Source of the DNA: Anaerolineaceae bacterium
GTDB lineage: Bacteria > Chloroflexota > Anaerolineae > Aggregatilineales > Phototrophicaceae
Direction of reading: 5' to 3'
Assembly: GCA_020634135.1 (NCBI GenBank)
Contig: JACKCG010000006.1
Coordinates: 186,001 to 250,000 of the forward strand
DNA length: 64,000 nt
Positions 17,238 to 26,463 of the stretch are shown piece by piece. Below the pieces are notes generated by a model that saw only the letters and a list, made by a program, of their open reading frames with translations, was not told where the DNA came from and did no database searches. Both the position numbers and the translations under genes were made by a program. Within the stretch, counting starts at the first letter, position 1, and every line of letters starts with the position of its first letter.

Positions 17238-17888
17238 ATGGAAAAAGGCAAACAGACACTTTCAATCCAGCAGCGCCGCCGCCGCAATCGGGAGGAGATT
17301 ATCGAGGACATCGTACAGATCGCCCGTGACATGATCCAGGCTGATGGGGCAGCGTCGCTCAGTTTTAACGCGATTGCGCGTCAGTTAGGGATCAAGCCAC
17401 CATCACTCTACACCTATTTCGATAGCAAACATGCTATTTACGATGAACTCTTCCGGCGCGGCTGGCAATTGTTCTTAAAGCATACCGAAGCCGATATTGT
17501 GCAGGATGGCACGGTATATGAGAAGTTAGTTCTCATTTTTGAGTCGTACATGCGCTTTGCTCAGGAAAACCCGGACTACTATCAAATCATGTTTCAGCGT
17601 CCCGTGCCCAACTTCGTGCCATCGGCTGAGAATCTGGCGCTCAGCTTTACTTCCCTTGACCGGTTTACTGCGTTCTTACACGATATTCTGGAAAGTGAAG
17701 GGATTAATCCCGGCATACCTGATGAACAGGCGCGGGACATCATTATTGCGCTCAATCACGGGCTTACTGAAATGCATCTCGCTAACAATCCCGAACTGCC
17801 GGTTGGGGAGGGACGTTATGGCGGTTTGATCCACCAGGCAGTCGAAACCTTACTCAAAGCATGGTCACCAGTAAAAAGGAGCGAGTGA
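17238..17888 (+). CDS. TetR/AcrR-family transcriptional regulator
   Basis: A 216-residue regulator. After a basic N-terminus (QQRRRRNREEIIEDIVQIA) comes the TetR helix-turn-helix: ASLSFNAIARQLGIKPPSLY followed by TYFDSKHAIYDELF. The C-terminal half (LVLIFESYMRFAQENPDYYQ, PNFVPSAENLALSF) resembles the WHG/TetR_C_33 ligand domain. It probably represses its own promoter through the inverted repeat at 17196-17210, and with it the enzyme gene that starts one base after its stop region (17890). The operon context suggests the ligand is a substrate or stressor handled by that enzyme. Confidence 0.9.
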   Translation: MEKGKQTLSIQQRRRRNREEIIEDIVQIARDMIQADGAASLSFNAIARQLGIKPPSLYTYFDSKHAIYDELFRRGWQLFLKHTEADIVQDGTVYEKLVLIFESYMRFAQENPDYYQIMFQRPVPNFVPSAENLALSFTSLDRFTAFLHDILESEGINPGIPDEQARDIIIALNHGLTEMHLANNPELPVGEGRYGGLIHQAVETLLKAWSPVKRSE

Positions 17889-17889
17889 T

Positions 17890-18738
17890 ATGATCGCAGC
17901 ACCCATTTCAAATCTGATCGAGTCGAATATTGACCCGGGTATCAAGCAGGCTGAAACCATTACCCCGGTCAGCATACCGGAAGCTGCGCAGATCGCAGCC
18001 TTTGAGGTGCAGCAGGTCTTGAACCTGCTGGGACAACTGGACGGCGATGATTGGACACAGCCCACCGATTGCACCGAATGGAACGTTCGTGATATGACTG
18101 CTCACCTGGCCGGGGCATGTGCGATGTGGGCAAGCTGGGGGCAGTTCTTCCGCCAATCCCTCTTGAATCCGCACATCCTGAAAACGGCTGTCACGGTAGA
18201 CGCACTCAACCGTCGCCAGTTGGAAGACCGTGCCGGCACAGCACCGCGAGACCTCATCACTGAACTAAGTGAAGTCGGGCCGAAGGCAGTCCGCACGCGC
18301 CGGAACTTGCCCGGTTTGATCCGCAAAATACGAATTCCTGCCCAGCCGATGCCTGGCACGATGTCGCTGGCGTATCTGGTGGATGTGATTTATCCGCGTG
18401 ACCAGTGGATGCACCGTATGGACATCTGCCGCGCTACCGGGAAAACTCTGGTCATCACGCCCGGCCATGATGAGCGCCTGCTTGATCTGGTTATGCTGGA
18501 TATCGCCACCAAACTTGGGGGTAAATTCGCGCTGATTGTGAACATCACCGGAGCGTTGGCGACATCCTACCGCCTGGGTAGCAGCGAACCACAGGCGGAG
18601 ATTGACATGGACTACCGGGCCATTAATCGCCGGTCATCGGGGCGAATCACACCGGATGCGGCGCTGACAGACGTCGCCATTCGCGGCGACAAGGCTGTCG
18701 CGGCGGATTTTTTGCGCGAATGTGAGGTGCTTTACTAA
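17890..18738 (+). CDS. Maleylpyruvate isomerase/mycothiol-dependent (DinB-fold) family protein
   Basis: A 282-residue protein with the N-terminal four-helix metal-binding domain of the MDMPI/DinB superfamily. VLNLLGQLDGDDWTQPTDCT is followed by WNVRDMTAHLAGA (first metal histidine), and the later IYPRDQWMHRMDICRATG carries the second His and Asp-containing helix. A C-terminal domain with ALVQ-like SCP2 character follows (FALIVNITGALATSYRLG). In Actinobacteria such enzymes use mycothiol; whether this organism has mycothiol is not visible here. It is co-transcribed with the TetR regulator, and its 3' end overlaps the convergent NHL-protein gene by four bases. Confidence 0.8.
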   Translation: MIAAPISNLIESNIDPGIKQAETITPVSIPEAAQIAAFEVQQVLNLLGQLDGDDWTQPTDCTEWNVRDMTAHLAGACAMWASWGQFFRQSLLNPHILKTAVTVDALNRRQLEDRAGTAPRDLITELSEVGPKAVRTRRNLPGLIRKIRIPAQPMPGTMSLAYLVDVIYPRDQWMHRMDICRATGKTLVITPGHDERLLDLVMLDIATKLGGKFALIVNITGALATSYRLGSSEPQAEIDMDYRAINRRSSGRITPDAALTDVAIRGDKAVAADFLRECEVLY

Positions 18739-20765
18739 GAAGTCACCACGATAACCAGGGTATATTCACCTTCACCATCAAAACGCGCGGCCTCCAGCAC
18801 ATAGGTGCCATCCTGGGGCAGCCGCACCTGGACAAGCTGCGCGTCTTTGCCCATCGCTGTATCTGTCGCGTCGTCATTTTCTGCCAGGAGCGACCCGCCG
18901 CTGTCGAGCAGTCGCAGCAGTGGGTCGAGCGAGCCGCTTTCCGACTGCATCGTCACGGTCAACACCTGCCCGGCTCTACCCTGGAACACCCAACGCTGTA
19001 CCGGAAGCGAATCGACCAGCATCCCGCGCAGAGAAGTTGCCAGTTCTGCGCTCAATTCAAACCCCTGATCTACGTTAATGCCCAGGCTGTAGATGCCGTC
19101 TCCATCCACTTGTTCAATGCGGACGGTATAGACGCCTGGCTCGGTCATAGTGAATGCGCGAATCTGAGCGTCAAAGAAACCGTATAAATCCTGCCCATCC
19201 TGCCCGTCACTGTAGGCCGCTTCACTCCCGTCCGGTGCCAGCAAGCGCACCGCCACGTCCAGCGTATCGCTGCGGCTGGCATCCACCGCTGAAATCGTGA
19301 CGACCTGACCCGCAGCCGCCGTGAATGTCCAGTCCTGCCGGGGTGTGGCCGCATCCAGCGTGCCCTGCACCGGCACACCCGGAATCAGGGCTGTCGCGCC
19401 CATCCGCCCGCCGCCAACCTGTGTACTGAAGGCCGTCACCGCCCCGAACTGTCCATCACTGTCACTGGAGTAGACAGTGCCATCCGGGCCGACTACGATG
19501 CCGCGTGGATTGACCACCTCCCCGGACAGCGGGTACGCCACCGCGATGCGCCCGATACTGCCAACACGTTCGCCCTCCGGGTTGAAAGTGGCGATGCCCT
19601 GGCTGTCTGTCGCCAGCAGGAAGTAGCCACTGCGGTCAATCGCAAAGGCATTCACCCAGAAGCCGCCGGTATCCAGTATCACGCCGGGGGTGAACTGCCC
19701 GTTTTCGAGGGTATACACTGTGCCATCATCATCCAGCGCAACCAGCATTCCGGCAGGATTAACGGCCAGCAGCGGTTGGTTGAGGACAGTTTCATCCAGT
19801 CGAATCACGGTCTCACTGTCCCCAAGGAAGGCACGCACCAGCACGCCTTCGTCGTCAGTGTCGGTAGCATACAGCGTGCCGTCGGGGGCGACGGCCAGGC
19901 TCACCGGGGCATCCTGGCTAAAGCCGGTAAGTGGGCTGTCCCACACACCCTGGGGGGTCAGCACGAACACACACTGGCAGAGCGTATCCGCCACCAGCAC
20001 ACGCCCGGAAGAGTCCACTGCGATACTGGCCGGAGCAACGATTTCTTCGTTTGGAAGAACGGCTATCACCGCGCCAGAAGTGGTATCAAAGCCAACCACA
20101 CCCAGCACGGCATCCGCTGTGTACAGCACGTTATCCGGACCAAACGCCGCGCCCACCAGGTCAACAAATGCCTCTGTGCCATCACTCAGATCGCGCCCGG
20201 TGTGCCATAGCACGCCGTATTCCGGCCTCTGCGGAGTCTCCTCTGCACCCAGTACGAGGCTGTTCAGGATGGAGTCAAATACCCCAGCAAAGAGATCGCG
20301 CTGCGAAAACAGTGCCCGCCCGCTGACGACGAGAATCTGCCCGCCAGGGAGTGGGACGGTAGCGGCCAGGCCGTAAAACTGCCCGTCGCCGCTGCTGCCT
20401 TCCATGCGCGTTCCGGCAGCCCCCACCATGACTGCACTCTCCGTCGCGCCCGGTTGGATGGTGAGCGTCTCCAGTGCGGTGGCGAGCCGGGCAGCGATTT
20501 CGCTGCCGTCATCCGGCGTCAGTGTGAGGGTGACGAAAGGGATTCCGGGGGGGCGCGTTTCTGGCGAAGCAGCCATAATCTGCGCGAGCGAGAGGGTCAA
20601 TTGGTCGCCATCTTCACGCGGCAGTGGGGTGTCCCATCCGGCGGGGTAAGCCAGCGCCAGGTCGCCCGCTTCCCAGGCATACGGGAGCAGATCACCACCT
20701 TGCGCCAGGGCGGTGGTGGCGACGAAAAGTAGTACCAGCCCAAACCAGAAGCATCGTCTCAGCAT
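18735..20765 (-). CDS. Secreted NHL-repeat protein with two pre-peptidase (PPC-like) domains
   Basis: A 676-residue exported protein with a signal peptide (residues 1-21, ending ATTALAQ). Residues about 200-450 form a beta-propeller of NHL/SMP-30 type repeats (SIAVDSSGRVLVADTLCQCV, SLAVAPDGTLYATDTDDEGV, GIVVGPDGTVYSSDSDGQFG). Two PPC-like beta-sandwich domains follow (GVPVQGTLDAATPRQDWTFT and later PVQRWVFQGRAGQVLTVTMQ, each with a PGVYTVRIE or DGTYVLEA strand). These domains are usual on extracellular proteins of this phylum; no catalytic residues are evident. Function unknown, possibly ligand or surface binding. Confidence 0.8.
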   Translation of the reverse strand: MLRRCFWFGLVLLFVATTALAQGGDLLPYAWEAGDLALAYPAGWDTPLPREDGDQLTLSLAQIMAASPETRPPGIPFVTLTLTPDDGSEIAARLATALETLTIQPGATESAVMVGAAGTRMEGSSGDGQFYGLAATVPLPGGQILVVSGRALFSQRDLFAGVFDSILNSLVLGAEETPQRPEYGVLWHTGRDLSDGTEAFVDLVGAAFGPDNVLYTADAVLGVVGFDTTSGAVIAVLPNEEIVAPASIAVDSSGRVLVADTLCQCVFVLTPQGVWDSPLTGFSQDAPVSLAVAPDGTLYATDTDDEGVLVRAFLGDSETVIRLDETVLNQPLLAVNPAGMLVALDDDGTVYTLENGQFTPGVILDTGGFWVNAFAIDRSGYFLLATDSQGIATFNPEGERVGSIGRIAVAYPLSGEVVNPRGIVVGPDGTVYSSDSDGQFGAVTAFSTQVGGGRMGATALIPGVPVQGTLDAATPRQDWTFTAAAGQVVTISAVDASRSDTLDVAVRLLAPDGSEAAYSDGQDGQDLYGFFDAQIRAFTMTEPGVYTVRIEQVDGDGIYSLGINVDQGFELSAELATSLRGMLVDSLPVQRWVFQGRAGQVLTVTMQSESGSLDPLLRLLDSGGSLLAENDDATDTAMGKDAQLVQVRLPQDGTYVLEAARFDGEGEYTLVIVVTS

Positions 20766-20916
20766 GTCATGTTCCTCAGATGTGTCATTAGAATCAACGG
20801 ATAAGGAGCTACGTCATTGGTCGGTGGGTAGGGTACGGTGATTCATGCCCCTGCGGAAAAAGTCATCCGAACTGCGTAACTCCTGTGGTTAAATAAACCG
20901 GGAATAGCGCTCACAT

Positions 20917-21690
20917 TCATGTATCCAGGGCGGCCAGCAGGCGTGGCATGATCTCACCGGATGGGCCATCCAGTTTGATGTCGGCGATCCGGGTGATGGC
21001 TGAGTAATCCGGGTTGATCTCGATGATGAACGCCCCGGCGCTTCGTGCTATGCCCGGCAGACTCGCGGCGGGCGTCACCAGCCCGGATGTCCCGACCACC
21101 AGCATAATATCGGCCTGGCGGCTGGCGATAGTCGCGGCCTGAAGCTGGTCGGCGGGCAGTATCTCCCCGAACCACACGACATTGGGGCGCACCCAGCGGC
21201 CACAGTGCGGGCAGGTCGGCGGGCCATTCTCTTTGTCCCATACCACAGTCGAAACGTCTATCAGGGTTGGGTCGCCCTGGCAGTTAAAAAAGCATTTGTT
21301 CTGGGCGATATTGCCATGCAGGTGAATCACATTGGTGCTGCCGGCCTGTTCGTGCAGGTCGTCCACATTCTGGGTGATAAGCGGCAGGTGCGGGAATCGA
21401 CGCTCTAAATCCGCCAGTGCCCGGTGACCGAGGTTGGGGCTGGCTGTACTCGTCAAACTGCGCCGGTACTCGTACCAGTCCCAGACGAGTTTAGGGTTGT
21501 TCATAAAGGCGGTGGGGGTCGCTAACTGGGACGGATCATACTGCGCCCACAGGCCATCCACTGCATCGCGGAAGGTTGGCACCCCGGATTCCTTACTCAC
21601 GCCCGCGCCAGTCAGGACAACCGGTTTGTGGCTGTTCCGCAGGCGTTCCGCCGCCTGTTGGATTCGGGCGGCCTGGGTATCATCATGCAC
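20917..21690 (-). CDS. Sirtuin (Sir2-family NAD-dependent protein deacylase)
   Basis: A 257-residue sirtuin. GAGVSKESGVPTFRD at residues 28-42 binds NAD, QNVDDLHEQAGS and HLHG carry the conserved Asn/Asp and catalytic His, and four cysteines (NKCFFNC and CPHC) form the structural zinc site. The VWFGE segment and LVVGTSG complete the fold. The WDWYEYRR segment supplies a Tyr and Arg at the position that in class III enzymes (CobB, SIRT5) recognises acidic acyl groups such as succinyl-lysine; that assignment is by eye. It starts 27 bases after the CheA gene and is probably co-transcribed with the chemosensory operon. Confidence 0.93.
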   Translation of the reverse strand: MHDDTQAARIQQAAERLRNSHKPVVLTGAGVSKESGVPTFRDAVDGLWAQYDPSQLATPTAFMNNPKLVWDWYEYRRSLTSTASPNLGHRALADLERRFPHLPLITQNVDDLHEQAGSTNVIHLHGNIAQNKCFFNCQGDPTLIDVSTVVWDKENGPPTCPHCGRWVRPNVVWFGEILPADQLQAATIASRQADIMLVVGTSGLVTPAASLPGIARSAGAFIIEINPDYSAITRIADIKLDGPSGEIMPRLLAALDT

Positions 21691-21717
21691 TATTCAAGAC
21701 TCACTTTCGCTCATTGC

Positions 21718-23988
21718 TCACAGAACGGCCTGAATCATCCGCAGCAGTTCTTCCTGGTTAAACTGCGATTTCACCAGATAGGCGTCCGCCCCGGCGTCCA
21801 GCCCGGCCTGCCGCTGTTCCGGCTTCGCAAGCGAAGTCAGAATAATGACCGGGATGTCTCTGGTATAGGGGTCGGCCTTGATAAGCCGGGTGAGTTCCAG
21901 CCCATTCATGGCAGGCATTTCGACATCGGCAATCACAACTTCGCATGACCATTCTTGCAGCAGCGCCCAGGCTTCCACGCCGTCAATCGCGGTACGCACA
22001 TCAAACCCGGCAGTTTCCAGGATGTTTTTCTCCAGAGTCCGGGTGGTGATCGAGTCATCCACCACCAGGACTTTGTGGCGCGTCTGTTCGGCCTGGATCG
22101 CTGCCGGATTGGGTGCAGCTCGACTCAAGGGATTTTTTACGAGGGCGGCGCTGCGGATAAGGTCATTGGCGTCGAGCACAATAATCACTTCGCCACTGCC
22201 CAGGAGTGCCGCGCCGGAAACATACTGCGCCGCTTCGATTTCTGCCCCCATCGGCTTCAGCACGAGTTCCTGTTCACGGAAAAGGTTTTCCACCTGGAAA
22301 GCGATAGTACGGTCACTGGCGTGCAGCAAAATAACTTTGCGGTCAGTTGGTTGGTCGGGATGACCTGGCACAGGAAATCCCAGCACTGCCCCCAGGTCTA
22401 CCAACGGCACAGCCTGTTCATCCAGCATGATCGTCTCGCGGCCTTCGACACGGAATATCTCGTCGGGTGGCAGCGTCAACATGCGGCGCACCACTGCGAC
22501 TGGCACAGCGAAATCCTGACCGCCTACCCGCAGCAATATGCAGTTCATCCGCGTGAGCGAAACTGGCACATGCAGGCGAATCGTCGTCCCTTTGCCCGGC
22601 ACACTGTTCAGGCTCACCCGCCCGCGCAGGCTCTCTACCCGTGTTCGCACGATATCCATACCCAGCCCGCGTCCGCTGAGGGGGGTGACATCGTTGCTGG
22701 TGGTCAGGCCGGGGTAAAATACGAAGCTGTACACATCTTCATCGCTGATGGAGGCTGCGTCCTGTATCGTAAGCAGGCCGGACTGCACCGCGGCCTCGCG
22801 GATGCCTGGCAGGTCAATGCCACGCCCGTCATCCTGAATCGTAATGATTATCTCGCTGCCGTGTTGTTCCACCGAGAGCATAATCCGCCCGACAGGGGGT
22901 TTCCCCTGGCTTTCGCGCTCCTCAACCTGTTCAATCCCATGATCTACCGCGTTCCGCAGCAGGTGCATAATCGGCTCTTTAAGCCCGTCCAGTACGGCTT
23001 TATCCAGCTCAACATTCGCGCCATGAACGTCCATCTGAATGCGCTTACCGGTATCGCGGGCCAGATCGCGAATCATGCGCTGGAAACCCGACAGCACCGA
23101 ATCGAAGGGGATCAGGCGCATCCGCGAGACATCGCTCTGGAGTTGCTCAGTGATGGCGCTCAGTTGGAGCTGCTGCTGGGTGAGCGCCTGGACAAGCTGC
23201 GCCATTTGCCGGTTGACGGCTGTCAGGTGACGCTGGTTGGTCTCCAGGAAGCGCAGCAAGGCGGTTATCTCCGCAGTGACTTGTTCCGGCTGGTGCTGCG
23301 CCCACCGGGCCAGGCGGATATAGGCGGTGCGTGACCCCCGCCACTCGCGCTGCCATTGACTATGGAAACGTTGCAGTTGGCGTAAGTCCTGCAGCCGTTC
23401 CTCGCCATGCAGCCGGTAGGTGAGCAGTTCACTGACCTCGCCCATCAACTGGTCGAGCTTAGGGATGGATACCCGGATGTTGTCTTCAGCGGGTCGCATC
23501 TGCAATGTGGATGAAATGCCGACTTCAAGTGTGCTGGTGCTGACGGATGGGATTTCCATCGAATTCTGATCCGGCGGGATGGGCGTGGCTGTTTCCCCGG
23601 TGGTCGTTCCAACCAGTTGTTCCAGCCGCGCCAGCACGTCTGCCAGGATTTCATAGGGGTTTTCCTCCCCGCTGATCACATTCTGGATTAAGTCCAGCCC
23701 GTCATAAAGCAGATCGCATACTTCCGGTGAGAGTTTCAATTGGGCGTGCAGCGCCGCATGAAGGATTTCTTCCATATAGTGGGCGATTGTTTCGATGACA
23801 TTGATTCCGACAGCCCGTGCCGCCCCTTTCAGACTGTGCGCCAGCCGGTTCATCTCGCGCAGGGCCTCTTGCGGAGCTTCCACCTGGCCGGTTTCCAACT
23901 GAAGCAGCCCGTGATTCAGCCGCTGAAGATAATCTCCAGCCTCTGTCCAGAAAATACTCAGCAGGTCGGCATCCGAGGACTTAGCCAT
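21718..23988 (-). CDS. cheA: CheA-type histidine kinase with C-terminal receiver domain
   Basis: A 756-residue hybrid kinase. An N-terminal Hpt domain has the phospho-accepting His51 in LAHSLKGAARAVG. A dimerisation/linker region follows, then the HATPase domain (LLRNAVDHGIEQVEERESQG N-box; IQDDGRGIDLPG; GRGLGMDIVRTRVESLRGRV), a CheW-like domain (about 480-610), and a receiver domain (VVDDSITTRTLEKNIL, phospho-Asp in VVIADVEMPAMNG, ILTSLAK, Lys in YLVKS). There is no recognisable P2 domain. The CheA-REC architecture is common in chemosensory systems controlling twitching or gliding motility, or development, rather than flagella. It lies two bases after the MCP gene. Confidence 0.93.
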   Translation of the reverse strand: MAKSSDADLLSIFWTEAGDYLQRLNHGLLQLETGQVEAPQEALREMNRLAHSLKGAARAVGINVIETIAHYMEEILHAALHAQLKLSPEVCDLLYDGLDLIQNVISGEENPYEILADVLARLEQLVGTTTGETATPIPPDQNSMEIPSVSTSTLEVGISSTLQMRPAEDNIRVSIPKLDQLMGEVSELLTYRLHGEERLQDLRQLQRFHSQWQREWRGSRTAYIRLARWAQHQPEQVTAEITALLRFLETNQRHLTAVNRQMAQLVQALTQQQLQLSAITEQLQSDVSRMRLIPFDSVLSGFQRMIRDLARDTGKRIQMDVHGANVELDKAVLDGLKEPIMHLLRNAVDHGIEQVEERESQGKPPVGRIMLSVEQHGSEIIITIQDDGRGIDLPGIREAAVQSGLLTIQDAASISDEDVYSFVFYPGLTTSNDVTPLSGRGLGMDIVRTRVESLRGRVSLNSVPGKGTTIRLHVPVSLTRMNCILLRVGGQDFAVPVAVVRRMLTLPPDEIFRVEGRETIMLDEQAVPLVDLGAVLGFPVPGHPDQPTDRKVILLHASDRTIAFQVENLFREQELVLKPMGAEIEAAQYVSGAALLGSGEVIIVLDANDLIRSAALVKNPLSRAAPNPAAIQAEQTRHKVLVVDDSITTRTLEKNILETAGFDVRTAIDGVEAWALLQEWSCEVVIADVEMPAMNGLELTRLIKADPYTRDIPVIILTSLAKPEQRQAGLDAGADAYLVKSQFNQEELLRMIQAVL

Positions 23989-23990
23989 TG

Positions 23991-25223
23991 TTAGAGCTTC
24001 AATCCCGCCAGGACGCTGTTCACCCGGTCAGCCGCTTCCCGCAGGTTCTGCACACTGGCGCGTACCTGGGTCGTGCTGGTCAGGGTTTCGGCGGTGGCGT
24101 GCTTAATCATCCGCATGGCCTGGGTGAGCTGATCCATCCCAATCGTCTGTTGACGGGTGCTGGCAGCGATCTGCATGGCGGCCAGCGCCGCCTCTTCAAT
24201 GGCGTGCGCCAGATTGCGAATCGAGTCACCGGCCTGGTTGACGAGTACCTGCCCATGATCTACGCCTTTGCTGCCCTCTTCCGTTACCATCACGGCGCTG
24301 TTGGTCGCCCGTTGAATTTCCCCCAGGATTTCTCGTACCTGAATAGTGGCATCGCGGTTCTGGTCGGCCAGGTTGCGGACTTCGAGCGCGACGACAGCGA
24401 AGCCCTTGCCCTCCTCCCCGGCGCGGGCAGCCTCTACCGAAGCGTTAAGCGCGAGCATCCGTGATTGGTCGGCCAGGCTGTTGACCGCCGCGATGATCTC
24501 CCCGATTTGCTGGGTGTGTTCGGAAAGCACCAGGATGTTATCGGCTATATCTTCCACCCGCCGCCGGATCAACTCCATACCGGAAATCGTCTGCTCGACG
24601 GCGGTATTGCCATCGCGCGCGATGTCCACCGAGACCTGGGCGGTTTCCGCCACACTCTGGGCGCGTTCGGCAGTTTCGGTCACTGTGGCCCGCACCTCGT
24701 TCACGGTGGCCGTGGTTTCGGTTACGATGGCGTCCTGCTCATTCGCCATGGAAACCTGGTTGGTCATGGCGGTCAGGATTTCCAGTGTGTCGGTATCAAT
24801 CAGTTGGATGGCATGATTGATTTCGGTGGCGATATGATGAACACGTTCAAGGATGCGGTTGACCGCCAGCCCCAGGCGCGTGAGGGTTTGTTCTTCGATG
24901 CTGCGTCCCATCTGGAACTGAGTCGTATCAATCCGCTGGCGCAGATTGCCCGCGTCAATCGCTTCTAGAACATCCACATAATAGGCCAGCGCGATTTCCA
25001 GACGGCGGCGCTGCAACAGGTGGATTGACAGGCCGAGAGTCAGACCGCTGACACCGGCAAACAGCGCCCAGGCAAGCAGGTTGATTTCGACCTGGGAACC
25101 TACAACCAGGCCAAGCAGCAGCACCGGAACAACGGCAGCCACGCCAGTCGCCAGGACCATTATGCTGCCTAACGCGGCTACCAGCCGGTTAGTGCGGGGA
25201 GACGGGAGTACCAGATCGCTCAT
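23991..25223 (-). CDS. Methyl-accepting chemotaxis protein without a large periplasmic domain
   Basis: A 410-residue receptor. Two closely spaced hydrophobic segments (about residues 15-65) are joined by a very short loop, so there is no classical external ligand domain. The rest is a cytoplasmic coiled coil with the conserved hairpin tip (INSLADQSRMLALNASVEAA then RAGEEGKGFAVVALEVRNLA). It could sense a membrane-borne or intracellular signal. It lies between cheW and cheA in a three-gene operon that lacks recognisable cheB or cheR within the window, so adaptation by methylation may be absent or encoded elsewhere. Confidence 0.92.
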   Translation of the reverse strand: MSDLVLPSPRTNRLVAALGSIMVLATGVAAVVPVLLLGLVVGSQVEINLLAWALFAGVSGLTLGLSIHLLQRRRLEIALAYYVDVLEAIDAGNLRQRIDTTQFQMGRSIEEQTLTRLGLAVNRILERVHHIATEINHAIQLIDTDTLEILTAMTNQVSMANEQDAIVTETTATVNEVRATVTETAERAQSVAETAQVSVDIARDGNTAVEQTISGMELIRRRVEDIADNILVLSEHTQQIGEIIAAVNSLADQSRMLALNASVEAARAGEEGKGFAVVALEVRNLADQNRDATIQVREILGEIQRATNSAVMVTEEGSKGVDHGQVLVNQAGDSIRNLAHAIEEAALAAMQIAASTRQQTIGMDQLTQAMRMIKHATAETLTSTTQVRASVQNLREAADRVNSVLAGLKL

Positions 25224-25235
25224 GGGATGGGCCTC

Positions 25236-25823
25236 TCAATCGTGCTTGCCGCCGATGACGACACGCTCATCGGCCAGCAGGCGCTCAATATCCAGCATTA
25301 TCATTTTGTCATGGGTAATTCCGCGTGTATAGCGCATGTTATCCAGGTGGCTGATCGTCCGCCTGGGAACAGTGACAACGCCATTGACCTGATCCGCCAG
25401 CAGGGCGATTTCCAGGCCATTGGCATGTACCAGCACCAGTTCATGGGGAGCAGTAATTTCCTCATCGGCAGCGATGCCAAAGAAGTGGCGTAAATCCATC
25501 ACAGTGACAATCTGCCCGCGTACATTCACCACACCGGGATAAAAGGACGGCAGGCCGGGGACACCTACCAGGTCGTTGAGCGACCGCACGCTGCGGACAA
25601 GGGTAACATCCACACTGTAGCCTTCCCCCCCCAGATCGAAGCTCAGGACAGTATAGGTATCTTCAGTCAGATCGCTGGGGGCTGCTACCGGGGCGGCATA
25701 CTGTTGGGCACGCTGGCGCAACCGGAGCGTGCTGGCCGCTGCCTGGCGCATCTCATCGTCCCAATCCAGGCTTTTCCAGACCGCTTCCCAATTGACGTGT
25801 TGCGGCTTGGGCGTTTGCGTCAT
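25236..25823 (-). CDS. cheW: CheW-like coupling protein
   Basis: A 195-residue protein. A non-conserved N-terminal 55 residues (helical, QAAASTLRLRQRAQQY) precedes a CheW domain: VLSFDLGGEGYSVDVTLVRS, GLPSFYPGVVNVRGQIVTVM, DLRHFFG, and ALLADQVNGVV. It links receptor to kinase. It is the first gene of the cheW-MCP-cheA operon, with 12 bases before the receptor gene. The N-terminal extension is unusual for CheW and might add a contact specific to this system. Confidence 0.92.
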   Translation of the reverse strand: MTQTPKPQHVNWEAVWKSLDWDDEMRQAAASTLRLRQRAQQYAAPVAAPSDLTEDTYTVLSFDLGGEGYSVDVTLVRSVRSLNDLVGVPGLPSFYPGVVNVRGQIVTVMDLRHFFGIAADEEITAPHELVLVHANGLEIALLADQVNGVVTVPRRTISHLDNMRYTRGITHDKMIMLDIERLLADERVVIGGKHD

Positions 25824-26049
25824 CGTCGCCCCCTGTATGTACTCGTGATTATCACCGCCTAGAGGTCGTTATGAACTTACCGGGCTAAAGCCCTCACCCT
25901 AAATCCCTCAAAGGATTTAAAAGGTATCCATCTCCCTTTCTCCCTGGGGCAGAAGTGGCCGAGGGAGAAAGGCAAAAGCGCATAACACACTCTAGTATAT
26001 ACCGAAACGGGGTGACTCGCAGCGTAAGGTGTTGTGTGCAGTATCTTGA

Positions 26050-26454
26050 TTACCCACCCTCGTCCGCGCCAATCACAGCATCCACCTCGATTTCTACCAG
26101 GTATTCCGGGCCGATGAGCGCCGCCACCGCCACCAGTGTGGCCGCCGGGCGAATCGTCGCAAACACCTCCGCATGGGCGCGGGTGACATCCTGCCAGCGC
26201 CCCATGTCCGTTACATACAGGCGGGTGCGGACGACATCCCCCAGCGTCGCCCCGGCCTGAGCCAGGGCCGTCTCAATTTTCCGCAGAATGTAGACTGCCT
26301 GGGTATACGGGTCGCCGGGGCCAACAACCTGACCGGCTTCATCGCTGGCAACAGTCCCCGATACATGCACTGTTTGTCCCACGCGCACCGCCCGCGAATA
26401 GCCAACAAGAGCTTCCCAGGGTGCGCCGGATGAAATATTCTGGCGGAATGCCAC
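26050..26454 (-). CDS. RidA (YjgF/UK114) family protein
   Basis: A 134-residue protein with family features: the VHVSGTVASDEAGQVVGPGD strand, DPYTQAVYILRKIETALAQAG helix, DVVRTRLYVTDM and the C-terminal PEYLVEIEVDAVIG containing the Glu of the active site region; the usual catalytic Arg is in RTRLYV. RidA proteins hydrolyse reactive enamine/imine intermediates; related members have other roles. It starts nine bases after the LysM lipoprotein gene and is likely co-transcribed with it. Confidence 0.9.
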   Translation of the reverse strand: MAFRQNISSGAPWEALVGYSRAVRVGQTVHVSGTVASDEAGQVVGPGDPYTQAVYILRKIETALAQAGATLGDVVRTRLYVTDMGRWQDVTRAHAEVFATIRPAATLVAVAALIGPEYLVEIEVDAVIGADEGG

Positions 26455-26463
26455 ACTTCCCCC

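Noticed and set aside
21955..23334. 459-codon plus-strand frame opposite cheA
   Set aside because: Shadow of the CheA gene, with no recognisable protein features.
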